Under the pieces are notes generated by a model, which was given only the letters and a program-made list of their open reading frames with translations, made no database searches and was not told the DNA's origin. 48,145 nt of DNA from a virus: the IMG/VR virus record IMGVR_UViG_3300007541_000032, positions 1-48,145 of that record; one strand, 5' to 3'. How positions within the stretch are numbered: the stretch's first letter is position 1; each line of letters opens with the position of its first letter. The translations under genes were made by a program, and so were the position numbers. Below are positions 39,425 through 46,777 of this stretch, piece by piece.

Positions 39425-39932
39425 TAACTAATCCTCTTTTATTTTGTTTTTCTGCACGTTTGATAGCCATATCCCATTTCATTTTTGAAACACGGTCTTT
39501 ATAAACGATTCCATTTAGATGATCACATTCATGCAAATAGCAACGGGCGTCATAGCCTTCAATTCTTCCTACCTGCTTTTCACCATTTTCGTCAAAAAAT
39601 TCTGCTACTACCCAAGTTGGTCTGTTAATTTTTACAAATATACCTGGAAAACTCAAACAGCCTTCCCAGTCTAAAATACTTTCAGGACTAGTTTCGAGCA
39701 CAACAGGATTTATAAAGATGGCCGCTTTGTCTTTGTAAACTTCACTGCCCATAGTAAATGCGGCGGTTTCAATGCCTACTTGACAGGCACTTAATCCAAT
39801 TCCATTTCCTGCAAATTGTGCTTCGAGCATTTTTTGCTTTAGTTCTTTTGGATCCATAATAGGATTTTCAAAATCAAATCTAGGCATTGGCCTATCTAAA
39901 ATATCTGCTGGGTATTTTACAATTTCTAACAT
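39417..39932 (-). CDS. def: Peptide deformylase
   Basis: A 171-residue metalloenzyme removing N-formyl groups from nascent proteins. All three motifs are intact: GIGLSACQVG (44-53), EGCLSFPGI (90-98, metal ligand C92) and HECDH (134-138, His ligands and catalytic Glu). Length equals that of bacterial deformylases. Own sigma70 promoter in the end of dnaJ. Marine-phage deformylases favour turnover of photosystem proteins in cyanobacteria; here, without psbA, the target is unknown. Confidence 0.95.
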   Translation of the reverse strand: MLEIVKYPADILDRPMPRFDFENPIMDPKELKQKMLEAQFAGNGIGLSACQVGIETAAFTMGSEVYKDKAAIFINPVVLETSPESILDWEGCLSFPGIFVKINRPTWVVAEFFDENGEKQVGRIEGYDARCYLHECDHLNGIVYKDRVSKMKWDMAIKRAEKQNKRGLVNA

Positions 39933-39940
39933 ATTATATA

Positions 39941-39968
39941 CTTATACATCCTTTCTTGTGTTTGTCAA
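39941..39968 (-). promoter_or_regulatory. Sigma70 promoter for def
   Basis: Minus strand TTGACA (39963-39968), 16-bp spacer, TATAAG (39941-39946), mostly within the last codons of dnaJ. Confidence 0.6.
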
Positions 39969-40808
39969 GATCCTTGCTCGCTCAATTAGGTCTCTGTGAT
40001 TATCATTAATGTTTTTAGGAACCAATCCCTTTACTGTTATGTATAATGTTCCTACACCCGAGGCGTTCACTATTGGCATTCCGTGTCCACGCATACTAAA
40101 TGTGGTATTTGGTTGTGTTCCTGGGTGAATATTTAAAATAAATTTTTTATCTAGGGTGTCAATTTCAACTTTACGACCAAGGATTAAATCATATACAGAA
40201 ACATGAATATCTTTGTACAAGTCGCAACCATCACGTTTAAATTCTGTATCATTTTTTACTTTAATAGTAATCATTAAATCACCCGGAGGTAAATGACTTA
40301 TAGAGTCATCACCCATGCCCTGAACTCTAACAGTTTGTCCACTTTCTATACCCGCCGGAATTCTCGTGTCAATTGTTCTTTTATTACCACTAGGCAAAGG
40401 TATTTCTAAATAAAGTTGTTTGCCTGTGTATGCTTCCTGCAATGTGATTGTGTAATTTATATTAAGAGTTTTATTTTTTTGTTGTCTACGTTCTCTAGTA
40501 CCAAAAGGAGAAAATCCACTACCACCAAAAAAACTTTCAAAAATATCATCAAACCCTTGCATATTTGGATTATAACTAAATCCCTGTTGTTGATATCTTG
40601 CCTGTTGTGGATCAACCGTGCCATATTGATCATACATAGCACGTTTTTCAGAATCGCTTAAAACTTCGTACGCTTCTTTGATTTCAACAAATTTCTTTGT
40701 GTCACCACCCTTGTCAGGATGATGCTTTGCCGCAAGTTTTCTAAATGCGGTTTTAATTTCTTTCTCAGAAGCGGTACGATTGACACCTAGTATTTCATAG
40801 TAATCCAT
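39942..40808 (-). CDS. dnaJ: DnaJ/CbpA-type co-chaperone
   Basis: A 288-residue J-protein. The J domain (1-63) has HPD at 30-32; residues 65-115 are Gly/Phe/Gln-rich; the C-terminal substrate-binding domains run from about 115 to 285. The DnaJ zinc finger is absent, giving the type II (CbpA) layout. It stimulates host DnaK. It must start at 40808 for a complete J domain, yet no ribosome site precedes it and the -10 of its promoter is 6 bases away, which implies a leaderless mRNA. Confidence 0.92.
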   Translation of the reverse strand: MDYYEILGVNRTASEKEIKTAFRKLAAKHHPDKGGDTKKFVEIKEAYEVLSDSEKRAMYDQYGTVDPQQARYQQQGFSYNPNMQGFDDIFESFFGGSGFSPFGTRERRQQKNKTLNINYTITLQEAYTGKQLYLEIPLPSGNKRTIDTRIPAGIESGQTVRVQGMGDDSISHLPPGDLMITIKVKNDTEFKRDGCDLYKDIHVSVYDLILGRKVEIDTLDKKFILNIHPGTQPNTTFSMRGHGMPIVNASGVGTLYITVKGLVPKNINDNHRDLIERARILTNTRKDV

Positions 40809-40814
40809 GCTTAC

Positions 40815-40843
40815 ATTATAAGCGATTTAGCACCAACTGTCAA
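40815..40843 (-). promoter_or_regulatory. Consensus sigma70 promoter for dnaJ
   Basis: Minus strand TTGACA (40838-40843), 17-bp spacer, TATAAT (40815-40820): both hexamers perfect. The expected +1 falls on or next to the ATG at 40808. Confidence 0.85.
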
Positions 40844-40847
40844 GTGT

Positions 40848-41201
40848 TTATTTGGTAGGCTTCTTATCAGCGTATGCGTTTGCACCAAAGTAAGCCGCAA
40901 CCAAACCAGCGATAGCAACAAAGTATGTTGGAGCAATGTCTCCAATAATTGTTGCCGCCTTGTCGTAACCTAACAATGATGTAATTAAAATTGTAAATGG
41001 GTATAATAGCATACCTGCCAAAGAGAACCAAGTCATTTGTCGCATAGCATCACGACGAGCATCAGCATCTTCTAATGCTTTACGTCTGAAATGTAATTCC
41101 ATTTCGTATTCTTCTTTGGATATGTGTCCATCACCGTTAGCATCAACTGATTTGGCAACACATTCGTCGACTGTTACTGTTTTCTTTAGTTCTTCGCTCA
41201 T
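40848..41201 (-). CDS. EF-hand membrane protein, possible holin
   Basis: A 117-residue protein. Residues 20-31 are a canonical EF-hand loop (D20, N22, D24, G25, I27, S28, E31), followed by a charged helix (YEMELHFRRKALEDADARRD) and two membrane helices (about 56-75 and 88-107). Size, two-helix topology and position between lysis genes and dnaJ fit a holin-like protein, but the EF hand is unusual. Overlaps the upstream gene by 4 bases (ATGA). Confidence 0.65.
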   Translation of the reverse strand: MSEELKKTVTVDECVAKSVDANGDGHISKEEYEMELHFRRKALEDADARRDAMRQMTWFSLAGMLLYPFTILITSLLGYDKAATIIGDIAPTYFVAIAGLVAAYFGANAYADKKPTK

Positions 41202-41482
41202 TTAGATTTCCCCTCTAATTTTTCAAGACGAGCCTCTAACTCATCTATTTTTGAAGTTATTTTGGGATACTTTACACGCCAAGCATTTGGATCGTTTTGT
41301 AACCAAGTCCACCCCCAACGTATTGCTAGATATTCTAAGAAGGCATCAAACTTCTTAACTCCCCAAGTTGCCATTCTAGTATCTTTGAACCAGAATAAAA
41401 ATGCCGCTCCTAGCAAAGAACCTACGATTGCTGTGTAAATCCACAGTCTATCATTTACCATTCTTTCTATCATTTCCCACAT
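41198..41482 (-). CDS. Small one-helix membrane protein near lysis genes
   Basis: A 94-residue protein with one membrane helix (about residues 14-31, WIYTAIVGSLLGAAFLFWF) and a charged C-terminal coiled coil (SKIDELEARLEKLEGKSK). Common beside lysis genes in marine phages; a lysis regulator or holin partner is plausible. AAGGAG precedes the ATG and a late promoter lies 24 bases upstream. Confidence 0.65.
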   Translation of the reverse strand: MWEMIERMVNDRLWIYTAIVGSLLGAAFLFWFKDTRMATWGVKKFDAFLEYLAIRWGWTWLQNDPNAWRVKYPKITSKIDELEARLEKLEGKSK

Positions 41483-41505
41483 AACTTCGCTCCTTGTTAT
41501 ATGAG

Positions 41506-41513
41506 TATTTATT
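41506..41513 (-). promoter_or_regulatory. T4-like late promoter element
   Basis: AATAAATA followed by CTCATA on the minus strand, 24 bases before the ATG at 41482; overlaps the stop codon of the CHAP-like gene. Confidence 0.6.
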
Positions 41514-41955
41514 CAACCCAGCGTCTAATTCCAATCGCTGTTCGTGGATTGTACAGTTTATAATTAACTGTGTTGTCTTGATTTCCACCTAATATAATCC
41601 ATTTAGTGTCCGTTGCACCAACAAAGAACCCCACGTGTCCTTGCCAACCTTCGGACCCCCTGGGAAATATTACCAAATCACCAGGTTGTATATCTTCTTT
41701 GGATATGGGTTGTCCCCAATCAAAAAATGCTCTAGCAGTTAGTGGATGGGGATGATTAATTGTGTTTAGATTAGGAATTCCGTTTAGCGAAAGTATAGCA
41801 TTAACAAAAGCCGCACACCATTCTGTGCTTACTGGATCTATCTGTAATAACTCTGTTAATTCAGTGTGATCTCTACGCTCATGTAATCCAATATATGGAT
41901 CTGCTAGATCGTGCGGGGAAGTAGGGTTAGATACTATGGTGCAAGAAGGAACCAA
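41509..41955 (-). CDS. CHAP/NlpC-like peptidoglycan hydrolase (TIGR02594-type)
   Basis: A 148-residue enzyme from a TTG start. EWCAAFVNAIL holds the catalytic Cys, DLVIFPRGS and GHVGFFVG the catalytic His and its strand, and LGGNQDNTVN the third polar residue. It would cut peptide bonds in the host wall. The frame continues 10 codons upstream of the TTG as KRLVIICLYLVPSC, a signal-peptide-like stretch ending near a lipobox, but its first possible codon is ATC, so the true start is unclear. Confidence 0.7.
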   Translation of the reverse strand: MVPSCTIVSNPTSPHDLADPYIGLHERRDHTELTELLQIDPVSTEWCAAFVNAILSLNGIPNLNTINHPHPLTARAFFDWGQPISKEDIQPGDLVIFPRGSEGWQGHVGFFVGATDTKWIILGGNQDNTVNYKLYNPRTAIGIRRWVE

Positions 41956-41972
41956 GTATAAACATATGATTA

Positions 41973-42359
41973 CTAATCTTTTGATTGTCCTGCAACGTCC
42001 GGTTTGACCGCGTTTTCATAGTAAATTATAATTTGTTTTTGTTGTTCTATGTAACGTCTTAGTTCAGCAAAGTTCAATGATAGATTTTCGTAGTCTTTAA
42101 CACTGATAGCGATATAAGCATCAGCACCGTTTTTTGCTTCAAATTCTTTTACAAATTCTTCGTAGTTCTCTTTTGAGACCACATAGATCTTAACATCGTT
42201 CAATTGAACTGCTTTTGGTTGTGCAACGATAGGAACTGTAGTCTTAACTGTGTTAGTTACTGTTACTATCTTTGGTTCCGGTCTGAGTAGACTGCACCCC
42301 GTTGTTAGCATTAGGGTTAGTAATAGACTCAAGATCATCCCATAGTTTATTTGTCGCAT
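41973..42359 (-). CDS. Rz1-like outer-membrane spanin lipoprotein
   Basis: A 128-residue lipoprotein: MRQINYGMILSLLLTLMLTT followed by GC, a lipobox ending at C22, then a Pro-containing segment and a helical mature part. The ATG at 42359 is chosen (GAGG 8 bases upstream) over one at 42377. Its start lies inside the i-spanin gene in another frame, the Rz/Rz1 layout. It should join with the inner-membrane spanin to fuse the two membranes during lysis. Confidence 0.75.
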   Translation of the reverse strand: MRQINYGMILSLLLTLMLTTGCSLLRPEPKIVTVTNTVKTTVPIVAQPKAVQLNDVKIYVVSKENYEEFVKEFEAKNGADAYIAISVKDYENLSLNFAELRRYIEQQKQIIIYYENAVKPDVAGQSKD

Positions 42360-42684
42360 CTTGCATCCTCTTTTCAATTAAACCTGGCTTCTTATTAGCC
42401 AAGTGTGTTAAGTTATGTTTTTGTAGAGTAGCACGAAGTTCATCTCCGTACTGCTCCGCCTTTTGTAAATCAGTGCTTAATTTATTATTAAGTTCGCCTA
42501 ATCTTTGTGATTCTGCTCTTTCTAGTTTTAAAGATTGTTCACTTGTTTCTAGTGCTACTTCCATCTTTGCAACATTTGCTCTTGCTATTTCTAAATTCTT
42601 TTGCAAATTTTTTACATAAAGAAATGCACCACCTGCTCCAGCAAGTAGCACAAGTATCATAGCAATTCTAATCGAACTAAACAT
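42253..42684 (-). CDS. Rz-like inner-membrane spanin
   Basis: A 143-residue protein with an N-terminal membrane anchor (about 5-24, SIRIAMILVLLAGAGGAFLY) and a long coiled coil (about 27-100, KNLEIARANVAKMEVALETS). This is the i-spanin architecture. The o-spanin frame begins inside it, 107 bases before its stop. With endolysin upstream this completes lysis. Confidence 0.75.
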   Translation of the reverse strand: MFSSIRIAMILVLLAGAGGAFLYVKNLQKNLEIARANVAKMEVALETSEQSLKLERAESQRLGELNNKLSTDLQKAEQYGDELRATLQKHNLTHLANKKPGLIEKRMQDATNKLWDDLESITNPNANNGVQSTQTGTKDSNSN

Positions 42685-42829
42685 GGTATCTCCAAAATTC
42701 GTTTACGGACATTGTTTTATATCTAGGATGTTCGCAAACTACTATTTCAACGGGTTTGTTGTCTCCATCTGTAAAAGTTTCAACTAACTTTCCTTCGTGT
42801 TCTCTTCCACAATTTTGACAGGTTTTCAT
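42677..42829 (-). CDS. Small zinc-ribbon-like protein, 50 residues
   Basis: MKTCQNCGREHEGKLVETFT, then DGDNKPVEIVVCEHPRYKTM, with C4, C7, H11, C32 and H34 forming a CxxC...CxH zinc-site candidate. It sits between the endolysin (3 bases away) and the i-spanin (8-base overlap). No ATG upstream fits better. Function unknown; could be a lysis regulator. Confidence 0.6.
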   Translation of the reverse strand: MKTCQNCGREHEGKLVETFTDGDNKPVEIVVCEHPRYKTMSVNEFWRYHV

Positions 42830-42832
42830 AAA

Positions 42833-43702
42833 TTAGTCTAGCAGTTTCTCTAAAGTTTTAGGACCAGCAATACCATCGGCAATTAATCCGTTTTCTTTTT
42901 GCCATTCCTTTAAAGCACGTTCAGTACCAGGACCAAATACACCATCAGCACCGATGCCTAATGCTTCTTGCATCATCTTAACACCTTCGCCCTTACAACC
43001 TTTGCGTAGTGTACCAATATCTTCGATGTCAACCACATCACCGGCATCTGCACCTAAATCGTCTGCGTCCATGCCTAGCACTTCCATTGCATGCTTATAA
43101 CGTCTTTGACGATCTTCAAGTCCAATGTTACCGCCATTAATTTTTTTGGTCATCTTTACAACATCATCTGTATCTGCAATATCGTTTAGATTGTTTGTAT
43201 CCCAGAACCAGCAAGCACTTTCAATAGCACCTGCAGGAGTAGCAACATATTCTGCGGCTTCTTCTGCTGTCATGCCAATGCTTTTACCGAAACGTGTATA
43301 GTTGTCACGTCCTGTTAATTGTTTTAGTCCACGACCGCGGAATCTCCAGCCATCACCTTCTTCAGTGTTGCCCATTTTATATTTTCTATACTCGTCGTTG
43401 TAAACACGATTAGCAATCATTTCTGGATTACGAGCATATTCATCTGCATCAGCCTTTGGTGGTTCACCGAAGTAACGACCAAACACAGCAAGAAGTGCTT
43501 TTGCTGAATAGTTTAAATTTTCTTCTAATTTTTCAAAGCCACCGCTTTCGTGAGCACATTGACTAAGGAAGTGTGCTACTCTGCGTTCTGTAGTTATTCC
43601 GTATTTTGGTAATAGATCGCAAAGTGCATCATACCAATCGTCTGCGTCTGCTGAAATTATTTCTGCTAGATGTGCTTTAGTAAAATCAAAATCAAAACTC
43701 AT
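42833..43702 (-). CDS. GH19 endolysin with C-terminal peptidoglycan-binding domain
   Basis: A 289-residue lysin. Residues 1-215 are the GH19 (chitinase-type lysozyme) catalytic domain, with HESGGFEKLEEN (51-62; catalytic Glu 52 and a second Glu at 60 or 61) and GRGLKQLTGRDNY; residues 230-289 form a PG_binding_1 domain (GEGVKMMQEALGIGADGVFG, WQKENGLIADGIAGPKTL). An acidic linker joins them. It hydrolyses the glycan backbone. It has no signal peptide and so needs a holin. Confidence 0.88.
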   Translation of the reverse strand: MSFDFDFTKAHLAEIISADADDWYDALCDLLPKYGITTERRVAHFLSQCAHESGGFEKLEENLNYSAKALLAVFGRYFGEPPKADADEYARNPEMIANRVYNDEYRKYKMGNTEEGDGWRFRGRGLKQLTGRDNYTRFGKSIGMTAEEAAEYVATPAGAIESACWFWDTNNLNDIADTDDVVKMTKKINGGNIGLEDRQRRYKHAMEVLGMDADDLGADAGDVVDIEDIGTLRKGCKGEGVKMMQEALGIGADGVFGPGTERALKEWQKENGLIADGIAGPKTLEKLLD

Positions 43703-43705
43703 TTG

Positions 43706-44425
43706 TTATATCCTTTTCATAACTTTTGTTCTTGTACCATTTGTAAAGAACATATTATCTTCTATTTTTTGTATATTATAATTACCTAAGAACTTTGTGA
43801 AAAATAAAACTTCTGACATTGAAGTTTCATCTAATTTTATAGCGCCTGAATATTTAGCCATCATTTCTTCAGTTGTACCTTCGTCAACAACCTTCAATCT
43901 AATTTTTCCTGAAGCGTGTCTACCAAACTCAATGATATCTTCTTTAACATATCTTTGTTCTGTAACACCTTTGTTGAAAAATCTATCTAGTTCAGATTGA
44001 TTAAAAGTTTCAATCATTGTATCATATGCATCGCCATTTAGGGGAACAATGTTTTCAATCACATCTCTGTCAAAAGCATGGCTGTCTACATTTTTATAAT
44101 ATCTAAATCGCCATTCTTGGATGCCTGTTAACTTAGTAATTTCTTCTAACAAGTCGTCTATTCTGTCTGGTAATCTTCGGTTTCTTTCGATTTCAACAAA
44201 TACATCATATTTGCCTCTACGATTTTCACCGGTGCTTACATCAGCGTCTAATACAAAACTATAACCTTTTTCAATAAAGTTCATAAGGTCTTTTGCAGGT
44301 TCTTGGTCTTGTACTTCAAATGCTAGAACAGCAATTTCTTTATCCTGCCCCATTTTGCTTTTGTATGAATCTATTGTAAAAATTTCACTAACGTAATTTT
44401 TTAAATCATTAGGCTGTAGGCTCAT
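43706..44425 (-). CDS. Conserved hypothetical phage protein
   Basis: A 239-residue soluble protein rich in charged residues (KGYSFVLDADVSTGENRRGK, IEWRF-like motifs and RHASGKIRLKVVDEGTTEEM). Similar proteins lie beside virion genes in marine T4-like phages, but no function is established. It overlaps the next gene by 17 bases and precedes endolysin by 3. Confidence 0.65.
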   Translation of the reverse strand: MSLQPNDLKNYVSEIFTIDSYKSKMGQDKEIAVLAFEVQDQEPAKDLMNFIEKGYSFVLDADVSTGENRRGKYDVFVEIERNRRLPDRIDDLLEEITKLTGIQEWRFRYYKNVDSHAFDRDVIENIVPLNGDAYDTMIETFNQSELDRFFNKGVTEQRYVKEDIIEFGRHASGKIRLKVVDEGTTEEMMAKYSGAIKLDETSMSEVLFFTKFLGNYNIQKIEDNMFFTNGTRTKVMKRI

Positions 44426-44933
44426 CGGCGCCTCCTATTTCATTTTCAGTCTCTGGAATAATATCTGGTTGTGTTGTTGTTTGATCAATTTGATCTAACA
44501 TATATTGATCAACATTTCTTAGATATCCTTTGTACATATCATACATCAAACTCTTAGGCATAGCAATGTTAACAATCCAGATTGGCAATTGATCTAATTT
44601 ACCTTTTTTAGTACCAGGACGATAATCATCTGTGGATTCAATTTTTCTAGGCTGTACTAGGAAGTCCTTTTGATACGTAACTTTGCAGTTATAATCAAGC
44701 AGTCTACGTCCTGCTTGTGGGTTAGGCATTTTATCCCTAGGCCACATAAAACTGCACTCTACAGTGTGCCTGCTTACGTTAGGACCGCTTACAAGTTCAC
44801 CTTCCGCCCAGTTCTCAAACACATATAGATCTAACTCGTCTAAAACACGCTCAAAATCCTTTAAAACACGGATATGATTGTTGGATTCATATATGGTTTT
44901 TACATTTTCTATAATTTTAACGATATCGTACAT
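44409..44933 (-). CDS. Conserved T4-like marine phage protein, possible virion component
   Basis: A 174-residue protein starting MYDIVKIIENVKTIYESNNH; GGAGATAGTAAA precedes this ATG at 44933, whereas a longer frame (to 45077) crosses the late promoter. Conserved-looking features are VLDELDLYVFENWAEGEL, FMWPRDKMPNPQAGRRLLDY and PRKIESTDDYRPGTKKGKL. I recall similar proteins in cyanophages without a proven function; the late promoter 18 bases upstream fits a structural role. Confidence 0.65.
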   Translation of the reverse strand: MYDIVKIIENVKTIYESNNHIRVLKDFERVLDELDLYVFENWAEGELVSGPNVSRHTVECSFMWPRDKMPNPQAGRRLLDYNCKVTYQKDFLVQPRKIESTDDYRPGTKKGKLDQLPIWIVNIAMPKSLMYDMYKGYLRNVDQYMLDQIDQTTTQPDIIPETENEIGGADEPTA

Positions 44934-44950
44934 TTTACTATCTCCACATT

Positions 44951-44958
44951 TATTTATC
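44951..44958 (-). promoter_or_regulatory. T4-like late promoter element
   Basis: GATAAATA on the minus strand, 18 bases before the ATG at 44933, in the divergent region shared with phoH. Confidence 0.6.
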
Positions 44959-45012
44959 GTAAATCGTTTCTTATAAAAAATTAACATATACGTTAATATT
45001 ACATTATATCTC

Positions 45013-45019
45013 TTAAATA
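45013..45019 (+). promoter_or_regulatory. Possible late promoter for phoH
   Basis: TTAAATA followed by CTATT on the + strand, 45 bases before the TTG start of phoH. It fits the TAAATA core but is a weaker match; no sigma70 box is obvious nearby. Confidence 0.4.
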
Positions 45020-45064
45020 CTATTGCAGTCGGACAAATAACTTCATAAAAAATAGGAGGACGAT

Positions 45065-45793
45065 TTGTCAAGAGCAAAACGCAAAGAACGTGCTAGGGAG
45101 CGTTCAAATATGGGTAATATAACATATATTAATCCATTCCCTAATAAAAGAAGAAGGGTGGAGGTTCTACCACGGAACCTAAACCAAGAGACTTACCTTG
45201 AAACACTCAAAAATCCTAAGAAGCATATAGTATTTGCTATCGGGCCTGCGGGTACTGGTAAAACTCTTATTGGCGTACAAATGGCTATCAAAGCATTTCA
45301 AGAAGGACAAGTGGATAAAATCGTGATTACGAGACCTGCTGTAAGCGTGGACGAAAAACACGGTTTTCTTCCAGGAACACTTGAACAAAAAATGGAGCCA
45401 TGGACCAAGCCAATATTTGATGTTTTTGCAGAATACTATCATTCAAAGGAAATCAGCGGTATGATACAAGAGGGGGTGATTGAAATATCTCCGCTAGCCT
45501 ATATGAGGGGTAGGACATTTAAAAACGCATATATCATTGCAGACGAGATGCAGAACGCAACACCAAGCCAAATGAAGATGTTGCTTACACGTATCGGTGA
45601 ACACAGTCGAATGGTAGTTACGGGTGACTTACAACAAGCAGATAGAATGAAGGACAACGGTTTGTTAGATTTCACTCACAAAATAGAATCTCGCACTGAT
45701 TTAAAACACATTGGTGTTTGTAGGTTCGATAAAGGAGATGTTGAGAGACATGAAGCGGTAAAAGAAATACTAGATATCTACGGCGAAGACTAG
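45065..45793 (+). CDS. phoH: PhoH-like ATPase
   Basis: A 242-residue ATPase, one of few + strand genes. The start is TTG at 45065, supported by AGGAGGA 4 bases upstream. Walker A GPAGTGKT is at 60-67, Walker B NAYIIADEMQNATPSQMK follows, and GEHSRMVVTGDLQQADRM matches the PhoH signature. PhoH proteins are phosphate-starvation and RNA-related NTPases common in marine phages; the function in phage is unproven. It ends one base before the convergent ferredoxin gene. Confidence 0.9.
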   Translation: MSRAKRKERARERSNMGNITYINPFPNKRRRVEVLPRNLNQETYLETLKNPKKHIVFAIGPAGTGKTLIGVQMAIKAFQEGQVDKIVITRPAVSVDEKHGFLPGTLEQKMEPWTKPIFDVFAEYYHSKEISGMIQEGVIEISPLAYMRGRTFKNAYIIADEMQNATPSQMKMLLTRIGEHSRMVVTGDLQQADRMKDNGLLDFTHKIESRTDLKHIGVCRFDKGDVERHEAVKEILDIYGED

Positions 45794-46120
45794 TTAGGCT
45801 TTAGCCTTGAAAAGTTTGGTTTTGTCCGACTGCATACTAAACTTTTCATAGTCCGGCATAGGATCTTTTGCTTCTGTTATATTAGGCCAGTTTGCTTTGG
45901 TTGAAAAATACTCGTTGTGCTTGAACCACGGGTCATTTACATCATCTGTCTGATAAATTGCTTCTTCTGGGCATTCAGGAATACAAACTCCGCAATCAAT
46001 ACATTCTTCAGGATTAATTACCAGCATATTAGGACCTTCATAAAAACAGTCCACAGGACATACTGATACACAGGTTGTATGTTTACAATTTATACACTTA
46101 TCGTCCACCAAATGGGTCAT
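45794..46120 (-). CDS. Seven-iron ferredoxin, FdI (FdxA) type
   Basis: A 108-residue ferredoxin with 9 Cys (9, 12, 17, 21, 25, 40, 43, 46, 50), the order of Azotobacter FdI for one [3Fe-4S] and one [4Fe-4S] cluster. [20 protein letters not shown] is nearly the same as in FdI, and the C-terminal extension ([12 protein letters not shown]) also matches, so it is full-length. Likely an electron donor or carrier in the infected cell; a partner cannot be named. It overlaps the upstream gene by 23 bases. Confidence 0.93.
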   Translation of the reverse strand: MTHLVDDKCINCKHTTCVSVCPVDCFYEGPNMLVINPEECIDCGVCIPECPEEAIYQTDDVNDPWFKHNEYFSTKANWPNITEAKDPMPDYEKFSMQSDKTKLFKAKA

Positions 46121-46337
46121 CTACTTCTCCGTCTATATAATTTTTAATTATTTCCCAGGCTTTTTTGTTGCTTGTTTCGTAAAATAGTAAAAGTGTTTTT
46201 TCCATAACATCATCTATTTTATTTTCGAATTTATTACAAAAAGCCTGTCCTAGTCTATAATCAGGATGTGCTAAAAACTCAATCATGTATTCTTTATAAA
46301 AAGTTTTCCACTCATCTGTTGTTATCTTATAAGCCAA
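46098..46337 (-). CDS. Small hypothetical protein
   Basis: A 79-residue helical protein ([55 protein letters not shown]) ending DDPFGGR. Its 3' end overlaps ferredoxin and its start overlaps the membrane protein by 16 bases, so all are co-expressed. No recognised motif. Confidence 0.6.
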   Translation of the reverse strand: MAYKITTDEWKTFYKEYMIEFLAHPDYRLGQAFCNKFENKIDDVMEKTLLLFYETSNKKAWEIIKNYIDGEVDDPFGGR

Positions 46338-46570
46338 TTATATACACCTCTAATTGCTAGTAAGAGATACATCAATTCCATTAATGCCCTAGGAATATCT
46401 TTGTCCTTGTAACCCATGTAAATCCATATGCTACATGATATACAAGCAATACCCCAACCCATCCATTGTATGTTAGGATTACCGCCACTTAGCAAAAATG
46501 CACTGCACATCGCTAGTAAAAATCCTAACCATCTCCAACCATCTATTTTTTGATAGTATCGGATTTTCAT
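46322..46570 (-). CDS. Small membrane protein, three predicted helices
   Basis: An 82-residue protein with hydrophobic segments at about 13-28, 36-52 and 60-78 ([51 protein letters not shown]). The third-helix region resembles transporter-like PnuC fragments, but it is too short for a full carrier. Function unknown. Confidence 0.55.
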   Translation of the reverse strand: MKIRYYQKIDGWRWLGFLLAMCSAFLLSGGNPNIQWMGWGIACISCSIWIYMGYKDKDIPRALMELMYLLLAIRGVYNWLIR

Positions 46571-46776
46571 TTTTTAGATTTTGCTTTAGAAACTTTTTTC
46601 TTAGCACCTTTTTTAAGTTCACGATACTGTTCACCGGTCATACCGTTAGGTATACGTTCAATTTTGCCGCCCTTGGCTAAAAACTCTTTTAGTAGTTGAT
46701 CTAATTCTTCCTGACGTTTTTTTGCACCTGCAGGATCTGTTACGGCGTCATAATTTCTTTGTATATCTATTGGCAT
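46567..46776 (-). CDS. Small basic hypothetical protein
   Basis: A 69-residue protein: GAKKRQEELDQLLKEFLAKG helical centre, then RIPNGMTGEQYRELKKGAKK and a KKVSKAKSKK tail. Very basic C-terminus suggests nucleic-acid contact. It overlaps the membrane gene by 4 bases and precedes nothing else before gp44's stop (1-base gap). Confidence 0.6.
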   Translation of the reverse strand: MPIDIQRNYDAVTDPAGAKKRQEELDQLLKEFLAKGGKIERIPNGMTGEQYRELKKGAKKKVSKAKSKK

Positions 46777-46777
46777 T

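Noticed and set aside
45798-45810. Short inverted repeat AGGC/GCCT at the phoH-ferredoxin convergence
   Set aside because: Only a 4-bp stem, within the last codons of ferredoxin; too weak for a terminator without support.
46322-46570. PnuC-type nicotinamide transporter
   Set aside because: Only about 82 residues with three helices, much smaller than PnuC; similarity is limited to a hydrophobic pattern.
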